Assembly: GCA_015711895.1 (NCBI GenBank)
Contig: MU158585.1
Coordinates: 1-11,499 of the forward strand
Length of the DNA stretch: 11,499 bases
Source of the DNA: Candidatus Solincola tengchongensis
Lineage (GTDB): Bacteria > Actinomycetota > Geothermincolia > Geothermincolales > RBG-13-55-18
Reading direction: 5' to 3'
Positions 6,237-11,499 of the stretch are shown one piece after another. Every line of letters begins with the position of its first letter. Within the stretch, counting starts at the first letter, position 1. Under the pieces are notes generated by a model. That model saw only the letters and a program-made list of their open reading frames with translations, was not told the DNA's origin and did no database searches. The translations under genes were made by a program, and so were the position numbers.

Positions 6237-6395
6237 TCAGCCGCCCAGCTTCTTGCTCAGTTTGTCCGCCTTTTTCTGCAGCTTGGCCTCATCCTTCTCC
6301 AGCTTGGCCAGCCTCTTCTGCAACCTCCCCTTCAGCTTCTCCAGCTTGGCGATCCTCTTTTCGGTCTTGGACAACTTACGAGCCTTCCCCATCAT
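6237..6395 (-). CDS. Lysine-rich leucine-zipper microprotein (52 residues)
   Basis: A 52-codon gene starting ATGATG at 6395 and ending TGA at 6237. An ideal ribosome-binding sequence AAAGGAGG lies five bases before the first ATG, and a promoter lies further upstream. The product is almost entirely one charged helix: leucines at 18, 25, 32, 39 and 46 fall exactly seven residues apart (d positions), with I15, L29, A43 and L50 at a positions. About a third of residues are lysine, alternating with glutamates, and it ends GG. There are no cysteines, membrane segment or signal peptide. It should form a parallel or antiparallel coiled-coil dimer; the strong positive charge could suit nucleic-acid or ribosome binding. 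I recognise no family. It stands alone, convergent with the PfkB gene and divergent from the PHP gene. Confidence 0.8.
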   Translation of the reverse strand: MMGKARKLSKTEKRIAKLEKLKGRLQKRLAKLEKDEAKLQKKADKLSKKLGG

Positions 6396-6418
6396 CCGGT
6401 CCTCCTTTCGACATGCCG

Positions 6419-6440
6419 GAATGTCTTACCATATACATTC
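6419..6440 (-). promoter_or_regulatory. Inverted repeat at the transcription start of the zipper gene
   Basis: GAATGT (6419-6424) and ACATTC (6435-6440) form a perfect 6-base inverted repeat with a ten-base spacer. It covers the expected transcription start of the microprotein gene, a position suited to a repressor operator or a 5' RNA hairpin. Confidence 0.4.
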
Positions 6441-6444
6441 AGAA

Positions 6445-6474
6445 AGTATAACACCAGGCCGCTGCGGCCACCAA
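6445..6474 (-). promoter_or_regulatory. Promoter of the leucine-zipper microprotein gene
   Basis: On the minus strand an extended -10 element TGTTATACT (6445-6453) lies 18 bases from a -35-like TTGGTG (6469-6474). The spacer contains a 13-base perfect palindrome centred on 6463 (GGCCGC-T-GCGGCC). The start would fall near 6438, giving a leader of about 45 bases that ends in the AAAGGAGG ribosome-binding site. Confidence 0.55.
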
Positions 6475-6650
6475 ACCGGACACCGCATGCGCAAAGGGCT
6501 TCGCCCGGCCGTGTGGAGCCCGGGTGTCGAAGGGCTCGGTCGGCGTGGTACTTGTCCGCATTGGGCCCTCGGAGGGCGTGAACGTGGCGCCCCGTCCACT
6601 GACCGCGGTGGGGAATGCGCATGAGCCCGCCGTCTGGTATCCTCGGGAAC
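6475..6650. other. Divergent intergenic stretch upstream of the PHP gene
   Basis: No gene is supported here. A small GGGC-TTC-GCCC hairpin is near 6489-6499. TATCCT at 6638-6643 lies seven bases before the chosen ATG of the PHP gene and could be a -10 for a leaderless start, but no -35 is recognisable. Confidence 0.35.
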
Positions 6651-7460
6651 ATGGGAAAGTCGGGACTTGTGGACTACCATCTGCATACCCCTCGGTGCGG
6701 ACATGCCGTTGGTGACCTGGAGGAGTACGTGGCCAGGGCCCTGCAGATCGGGCTCTCCGAGGTGGGGTTCTCCGATCACTTCCCCCTCCTTCACCTGCGG
6801 GATCCCAGCTTGAGCATGGCCCTGGAGGAACTCCCCGAGTACGTGGGAGAGGTGAGCCGTCTCGCGGAAAGCGTCTCCGGGGTAAGGGTCCGCCTGGGGA
6901 TCGAGGTGGACTACCTGCCGGGCTACGAGGAGAGGACGGCGGAGATACTCGCCGCGCATACCTTCGATTACGTCATGGGCGCGGTGCACTTCCTCGACGG
7001 ATGGGGTTTCGACGACCCGCGGTACGTGGACGGTTACCGCGGGCGGGACCTCTACGAGCTCTGGGCCAGATATTTCCAGGTCCTGGGAGATGCCGCCGGT
7101 AGCGGGCTCTTCGACGTCCTGGCCCACCCGGACCTCATAAAGAAGTTCGGTTTCCGCCCCCGCGAAGACGTCACGCATCTTTATGCCTCTTTCCTCGACC
7201 GGGTGGCGGCGGCGGGGCTGGCAGTCGAGGTGAGCACGGCGGGATTGAGCAAGCCGGTGGGGGAGATATATCCAGGCGAGGATTTTCTGCGCCTTTGCCG
7301 GGAAAGGGATATACCCGTCACCCTCGGCTCCGACGCCCATTCGCCCCGGGAGGTGGGGAGGGATTACCGGGCGGCGGTGGCCTTGCTGCGAAGGGTGGGA
7401 TACCGTGAGATAGCCCTCTTCGAGCGGCGCCGCAGGACCTCTCTTTCCCTCCCCGACTGA
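6651..7460 (+). CDS. PHP-family histidinol-phosphatase-like hydrolase
   Basis: A 269-residue PHP-domain metal phosphoesterase of the HisJ/HisK type, which removes phosphate from histidinol phosphate in histidine synthesis. All expected metal ligands are visible: H10 and H12 in DYHLHT, H18 in CGH, D42-H43 in SDH, E85, H113, H159 in AHPD, and D228 and H230 in GSDAH. Length fits the family. No other his gene is in the window, so another phosphomonoester substrate is possible. The start is uncertain: in-frame ATGs at 6615 and 6621 would add ten or twelve residues, and 6621 has a GGTGGGG upstream. The ATG at 6651 is chosen because the conserved first strand begins seven codons later. It converges on the response regulator gene with 22 bases between stops. 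Confidence 0.85.
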   Translation: MGKSGLVDYHLHTPRCGHAVGDLEEYVARALQIGLSEVGFSDHFPLLHLRDPSLSMALEELPEYVGEVSRLAESVSGVRVRLGIEVDYLPGYEERTAEILAAHTFDYVMGAVHFLDGWGFDDPRYVDGYRGRDLYELWARYFQVLGDAAGSGLFDVLAHPDLIKKFGFRPREDVTHLYASFLDRVAAAGLAVEVSTAGLSKPVGEIYPGEDFLRLCRERDIPVTLGSDAHSPREVGRDYRAAVALLRRVGYREIALFERRRRTSLSLPD

Positions 7461-7482
7461 CCGCGCCTTCGCCCCGTGGCCT

Positions 7483-7857
7483 TTACCTGGAAATAATATC
7501 CAGAGCCATCTTCTCCACCTGGTCCTTGGTGAAGGGTTTCTCCAGGTAGTCGTCCACTCCTTCCCTCTTCGCCTGGGCTATCGTCTGGGGTGACGAGTAG
7601 GCGGTCATGAGGATTATCTTGATGCCGGGGAACTCGCTCTTCACGATGCGGGCCAGCTCTATGCCGTCTATCTTGGGCATGCGGATGTCGGCCAGGATCA
7701 CGTCGGGCGGGTTCTTCCTCACCATCTCCACCGCCTCCGCACCGTCGCTGGCCTCCTCGACGCGAAAACCGGCCCGCTCCAGCCACCTGGAGACGAGGTG
7801 GCGGACGCCCTCGTTGTCGTCCACGATGAGAAGTTTGGCTTCAGGCTTGGTATCCAT
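7483..7857 (-). CDS. Receiver-only response regulator
   Basis: A 124-residue CheY-like receiver with no output domain. The acidic pocket is D13-D14, the phosphorylated aspartate D57 (ILADIRMP), the switch threonine T85 (LMTAYS) and the conserved lysine K107 (EKPFT). An upstream in-frame ATG at 7923 exists, but the ATG at 7857 follows GAGGGG at good distance and the receiver fold begins at once, so it is chosen. It overlaps the end of the histidine kinase gene by 17 bases in another frame, showing translational coupling and a cognate pair. Without a DNA-binding or enzymatic domain it must act by protein contact or pass phosphate on in a relay. The last codon is followed closely by the convergent PHP gene. 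Confidence 0.92.
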   Translation of the reverse strand: MDTKPEAKLLIVDDNEGVRHLVSRWLERAGFRVEEASDGAEAVEMVRKNPPDVILADIRMPKIDGIELARIVKSEFPGIKIILMTAYSSPQTIAQAKREGVDDYLEKPFTKDQVEKMALDIISR

Positions 7858-9706
7858 TGCTGACCCCTCGGGTCGGGAGTTTGAGGGTGAAGACCGTTCC
7901 TCCGTCCTGTCGTGAGCGTACATCTATAGCTCCCCCGCTGTCCAGAAGTATCTTCTGCACGATGGACAGCCCCAGCCCGGTGCCCCCTTCCTTGGTGGTG
8001 AAGAAGGGGTCGAAGATGGAGGGGAGGATGTCCGCGGGAATGCCGCAGCCGGTGTCCTCCACGGTCATCTGCACGAACCCGTTTCCCGTGTCCCTGGCCC
8101 GCACCGTGACCGTGCCGCCTTCGGGCATGGCGTGGAAGGCGTTCTCCAGGAGGTTGAAGAGCACGTGGCGGAGGTTGTCCCTGGTGAGCATGACCGGGGG
8201 CAGGCCCTCGGGCAGCTCCGGGACCACCGCCACGTCTTCCCTCCCGCTGGAGCGGAGGAAGTCGGCGATCAGAGAGGGCACCTCCTCGTGCAGCCGGACG
8301 GATATCCCCTCCGCCGCCGGGAAGGAGGAGCGGCTGAAGGTGAGCATGCCGGAGATCCACTGGTTGCTGAGGGCCGCCTCCCTCCGGATCATGGCCAGCA
8401 GGCGCTTCTTCTCGGGGTCCTCTTCTTCCTCCTCCAGCTCGTCGGCCAGGCCTATGATGGCGAAGAGGGGGTTCTTGACCTCGTGCGCGATCTTGGCCGC
8501 CATCTGCCCCAGGATGGACAGGTGGTCCTGCTGCCGCAGCCTCCGTTCCATCTCCTTGACCTCGGTGACGTCCATGAAGACGACGGCGGCCCCCATCATC
8601 TCGCCCTTGGCCCGGTGCAAGGGGAAGGCGTTGAAGTTCAGGGTCATGCGCCTCCCCCCCGGGCCCTCTATGACCAGCTCATGGTGGCGGAATATGCGGC
8701 CTTCCTCCATGCACAGGCGGAGGATGGGCTGGAGGTAAGACAGGGAGCGGAACTTCTCGCGCTCCTTCACCATGTCCCGGTAGTTTATCCCCAGCACCTC
8801 CTTGGCTTGCAGGCCCAGCATCTCCGAAGCCTCGCGGTTGAAGTAGATCACATCCCCTTCCGCATTGACCACCAGCACCCCGGCCAGCATCTCCTGGATG
8901 AAATGTTCCGTATATTCCTGGGTATCCGCCAGCCACTCCAGGGTCTTCTGGCTCTTCTTGTAGAGCTCCACGTTGATCATGGCCACGGCGAGCTCGTGTC
9001 CCAGGCTGTTGAGAAGGGAGACCTCTTCCGGCTTGTACTCGTGTTCCTCGCAGGTGGCGGTGACCGCAAGCCCCACGACTTGCCCTTTGGCCTTGAGGGG
9101 CATGATCACCTGGGAACGCGGACTCCTCCCCTCGCTGTAGGTCTCCGCGGCCCGGGGATCCTGGGGGAGGTTGTCGCGGATGGCCATCCTACCGGTGAGG
9201 AAGGCCCTGCCTACCGCTCCCCTGCCCACGGGTATCTTCAGTCCCTGTACCGCCTCCTCGCGGAATCCGCGGTGGGAGAGCACCTGGAGGTGTTTGCCCT
9301 CCTCGTCGGGGACCAGCACGACCCCGATGCTCGAGTTGGTGAGAGCCAGCATGACCCCCAGGATGTTCTCCACGAGCTCCTTGAGGTCCAGGGTGGAGCT
9401 TACGGCGCTCACCGCGTCGGCGAGGATGCCGAAACGCAGGTTGAGGTCGGTTATCTCCTCTATGTATTGCTTGTTCTGTTCCCGGTAGCGCCACCAGTCC
9501 CAGGCCAGGAAGACGCAGAGGCCCACCAGGCAAGCCCCGAGAGCGCCACCGACCAGATAGCGGTACGGCGGGCTGATCGCCGCGGCCACCGCCATCATCC
9601 CGGCGGCGAGCACGGCGGCCACCGCCGCCATGAGGACCGGCAAATATCTCTCCGGCCGGCGGTTCTCACGGCCGCCGTCCGGAGCTTTCTGGTCTTCCTT
9701 TTTCAT
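7841..9706 (-). CDS. Membrane sensor histidine kinase with GAF and PAS domains
   Basis: A 621-residue NtrB/AtoS-like kinase. Two membrane helices at about residues 22-44 and 51-70 are joined by only about six residues, so there is no extracytoplasmic sensor domain. A GAF domain spans about 100-250 and a PAS domain about 265-385, both cytoplasmic. The phosphorylated histidine is H408 in AHEVKNPL, followed by a very acidic run near 423-430. The ATPase has the N box (N518, N522), G1 DTGCG (551-555), F box FDPFF (565-569) and G2 GGTGLGL (574-580). All catalytic parts are intact. The stimulus is probably intracellular: a small molecule, redox state or membrane state. The ATG at 9706 has a G-rich ribosome-binding stretch; the receiver gene overlaps its 3' end. 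Confidence 0.95.
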   Translation of the reverse strand: MKKEDQKAPDGGRENRRPERYLPVLMAAVAAVLAAGMMAVAAAISPPYRYLVGGALGACLVGLCVFLAWDWWRYREQNKQYIEEITDLNLRFGILADAVSAVSSTLDLKELVENILGVMLALTNSSIGVVLVPDEEGKHLQVLSHRGFREEAVQGLKIPVGRGAVGRAFLTGRMAIRDNLPQDPRAAETYSEGRSPRSQVIMPLKAKGQVVGLAVTATCEEHEYKPEEVSLLNSLGHELAVAMINVELYKKSQKTLEWLADTQEYTEHFIQEMLAGVLVVNAEGDVIYFNREASEMLGLQAKEVLGINYRDMVKEREKFRSLSYLQPILRLCMEEGRIFRHHELVIEGPGGRRMTLNFNAFPLHRAKGEMMGAAVVFMDVTEVKEMERRLRQQDHLSILGQMAAKIAHEVKNPLFAIIGLADELEEEEEDPEKKRLLAMIRREAALSNQWISGMLTFSRSSFPAAEGISVRLHEEVPSLIADFLRSSGREDVAVVPELPEGLPPVMLTRDNLRHVLFNLLENAFHAMPEGGTVTVRARDTGNGFVQMTVEDTGCGIPADILPSIFDPFFTTKEGGTGLGLSIVQKILLDSGGAIDVRSRQDGGTVFTLKLPTRGVSNGYQA

Positions 9707-9986
9707 CTCCTACCCCCGGATGTCCAAATCTCTTTATCGGCAGCTGGACCTCCATCCTTTGAGGGTAGGGATGGGCACGGAACCCTTACCTCCCGCCTGA
9801 CCGCCCCGGCACCCCGCGTGGTACGGAGTGCGTCCGTGTATCATGACCCGGAGGCGCGGTCCGTCCGCCCTCCGTCTCGTCCCGGACACCGGATATAGGC
9901 CACGGTATGCTCCGGATATTCACGCCACCCGCCTTGGCCACGTCCCCTCACGCCCCATGGCGGACATACGCGTGTACCCGGCAGAC
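9707..9986. other. Intergenic between chelatase-like and kinase genes, nothing coding seen
   Basis: I see no gene, tRNA or clear promoter in this 280-base gap. CCGGATAT occurs twice (9889-9896 and 9912-9919). No intrinsic terminator with a T run follows the chelatase-like gene. The kinase gene presumably has its own promoter here, but I cannot place it. Confidence 0.4.
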
Positions 9987-11499
9987 TCAGAGGTGATTGC
10001 CTATTTTTTCCAGCATCTCCTCGGGCTGCAGGGAGGAGAGGTGGTAATACGCGGCCCCCATAGCCTCGGCTATGCGCCGGGCCTGTGTTGCGGCCAGCCT
10101 TCCCAGACGGAAGCCGGGGTTGGAGGTGTCCAGGACCACGCTTTGCAGGCCCTCGGAACGGATTTTTTCCGCGATGGCCAGGCTTTCCTTCCAGGGGTCC
10201 TCGGAGGCCAGCCCCACGTTGCCGTGCCCGTCGGTTATGAGCACCAGGAGAGGGACCATGTCGGGATCACGGCGCAGTTCACGGCGGGCCACCGTGAGCC
10301 CCATGGCCAGGCCGTGGTTCAGGGGCGTCGCTCCCCCGGTGGCCAGGTCGCGGATGCGCAGGTTGGCCAGGTGGACGCTGGAGGTGGGATTGAGTACCAG
10401 ATGGGCTTTGCGGTCCCGGAAGGTTATCAGGCCCACCCGGTCTCTCTTCTGGTAGGCATCCACGAGGAGGCGTTGCACCACCTTCTTGGTGGCCTCGATG
10501 CGCTCCCGGCATCCCATGGAGGCGCTGGCGTCCAGGATGAAAAGGATCAGGTTGCCCACCTTCCGCTTGCGTATGGAGGCGCGCAGGTCCTCGCCGCGGA
10601 TGTTGAACGGTTCGCCGCTCGTCGCCGTCCTTCCCGCCGCGGCGCGCAGGGTGGCCTCTACGGCCAGGTTGCCGGTCCCCAGGTTCTCGTCCGGTCGGGG
10701 CAGGCGGTGTCCCACTTTCTTGCCGTTTCCCGCCTCCGTGACCGCCGTGCTCCTTTTTCCGTTCCCCGTCCTCACGGCTCCCACCACCAGGGACTGGAGG
10801 GGAGGGACCTCCGGGTCCGGGGAGGAGGCCGAAGAGGCCCTTTCCGTCTCCTGTTCCCGGGCGGTGGCAAGCGGGCCCTCTCCCGGGCAGGCTACCGTAA
10901 GGCCCGTCTCCTCCGGAATGGAGGCGTCCTGCAGGGGCAGCTCCAGGGATCTTCCGCCCCGCCGGATGAGGCGGTCCAAGCGCTCCAAGTCCTTGAGTTG
11001 ATCGTCGAAGGGGGTGCGGCGCAGGCGGTGGAGGAGGGCCATCTCCGCGGCCTCCCTAACGTGAGCTTGCTCCACTCTACCCTTGCCCTCCAGGGCGGCT
11101 ATGGCCCGCGCCGCCTGTAAGGTGGCGATGTCCGCCCTGTGGCCGCACACCCCCAGTTCCACGCAGATACGGGCGATGAGCTCCATGAGCTCGTCCGGGA
11201 CGGTCACCGACGAGAGGTTTTCCCGCGCCTCGATTATCCTCCGGCGAAGCTCCTCCTGCCGGGGCTGAAAACGGGCGCGGAGGAGATGGGGGTCCTCGAG
11301 GAAGAGGCAGCGCCGGCGCATGATCTCCATGCGCCGGGCGACGTCCTTTTCCGCACCGACCTCCACGCACAGGCCGAAGCGGTCCTCGAGCTGGGGCCGC
11401 AGCTCGCCCTCCTCAGGGTTCATGGTCCCCACCATGATGAACCGGGAGGGGTGGGTGAAGGAGACCCCCTCCCGCTCCACCACGTTCACCCCCATGGCG
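9987..11499 (-). CDS. Magnesium/cobalt-chelatase-like AAA+ and VWA protein (5' end missing)
   Basis: At least 503 residues, cut at the right edge; the missing N-terminal part should hold the Walker A and B motifs. What remains starts inside the BchI-type AAA+ core: VEREGVSF, the sensor-1 stretch GTMNPEEGELRPQLEDRFG, and sensor-2 GHRADI (numbering from the ATG at 11495: about 23-41 and 118-123). A variable linker (about 190-265) leads to a BchD-type von Willebrand A domain with an intact MIDAS: DASAS at 322-326, T390 and D422. Thus I and D subunits are fused, as in the putative chelatases of actinobacteria and in cobalamin or coenzyme F430 pathways. It would use ATP to drive metal insertion with a large CobN/BchH-type partner, not seen here. 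The metal and pathway cannot be decided. The ATG at 11495 is internal, not the real start. Confidence 0.92.
   Translation of the reverse strand, partial: AMGVNVVEREGVSFTHPSRFIMVGTMNPEEGELRPQLEDRFGLCVEVGAEKDVARRMEIMRRRCLFLEDPHLLRARFQPRQEELRRRIIEARENLSSVTVPDELMELIARICVELGVCGHRADIATLQAARAIAALEGKGRVEQAHVREAAEMALLHRLRRTPFDDQLKDLERLDRLIRRGGRSLELPLQDASIPEETGLTVACPGEGPLATAREQETERASSASSPDPEVPPLQSLVVGAVRTGNGKRSTAVTEAGNGKKVGHRLPRPDENLGTGNLAVEATLRAAAGRTATSGEPFNIRGEDLRASIRKRKVGNLILFILDASASMGCRERIEATKKVVQRLLVDAYQKRDRVGLITFRDRKAHLVLNPTSSVHLANLRIRDLATGGATPLNHGLAMGLTVARRELRRDPDMVPLLVLITDGHGNVGLASEDPWKESLAIAEKIRSEGLQSVVLDTSNPGFRLGRLAATQARRIAEAMGAAYYHLSSLQPEEMLEKIGNHL

Noticed and set aside
6228..6624. Plus-strand leucine-rich frames over the zipper gene
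   Set aside because: They are the complement of the lysine/leucine codons of the minus-strand microprotein, which alone has a ribosome-binding site and promoter.
6638..6643. TATCCT as a leaderless -10 for the PHP gene
   Set aside because: Spacing to the ATG fits, but no -35 is recognisable and the hexamer is weak, so it is not listed as a promoter.
8132..9898. Very long plus-strand open frame opposite the histidine kinase
   Set aside because: The translation is histidine/glycine/glutamine-rich without family motifs; the minus strand encodes a complete GAF-PAS kinase. Stop-free antisense frames are normal in high-GC codon use.
9828..11120. 430-codon plus-strand frame opposite the chelatase-like gene
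   Set aside because: No recognisable domain; it mirrors codon bias of the real minus-strand gene, which has clear AAA+ and VWA motifs.

Overview
The window is high-GC bacterial DNA with closely packed genes and no sign of mobile elements, CRISPR arrays, rRNA or tRNA genes. High GC, a gene with a textbook promoter placed so that its mRNA would start at the start codon (leaderless), and a one-polypeptide I/D-type magnesium-chelatase-like protein suggest a deep-branching, perhaps thermophilic or anaerobic, member of Actinomycetota. This taxonomic guess is an inference and is not certain.

Layout from left to right. A possible start of a partial gene lies at the left edge (minus). Then come, all on the minus strand: a ThiF/MoeB/HesA-type E1-like adenylyltransferase (126-956), a nitronate monooxygenase-like flavoprotein (1157-2203), and an operon read from about 4640 leftwards: FmdB-type zinc ribbon (4342-4605), 5'-methylthioadenosine phosphorylase (3464-4294), and a site-2-protease-like membrane metalloprotease with a CBS pair (2324-3448). 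A 640-base gap without a convincing gene follows (4606-5244); it holds the operon's promoter and a purine-rich stretch with several perfect hairpins. A PfkB-family kinase (5245-6144) is on the plus strand. A 52-residue lysine-rich leucine-zipper microprotein (6237-6395, minus) faces it, with its own promoter and symmetric operator-like sequences. A PHP-family histidinol-phosphatase-like hydrolase (6651-7460, plus) converges on a two-component pair on the minus strand: a GAF-PAS membrane histidine kinase (7841-9706) overlapping by 17 bases a receiver-only response regulator (7483-7857). The right end holds the C-terminal two thirds or so of a magnesium/cobalt-chelatase-like AAA+ and VWA protein (9987 to the edge, minus).

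How the genes may work together. The FmdB-MTAP-protease group looks like one transcript and lies back to back with the PfkB kinase, which suggests purine/methylthio-nucleoside salvage with an adjacent kinase of unknown substrate. Since CBS pairs commonly bind adenosyl ligands, a link between MTA level and the protease is an attractive but unproven idea. The kinase and receiver are a translationally coupled signalling pair with no DNA-binding output in the window. The other genes look like housekeeping or accessory metabolism. The least explained items are the leucine-zipper microprotein with its promoter dyads and the hairpin-rich gap at 4680-5244.
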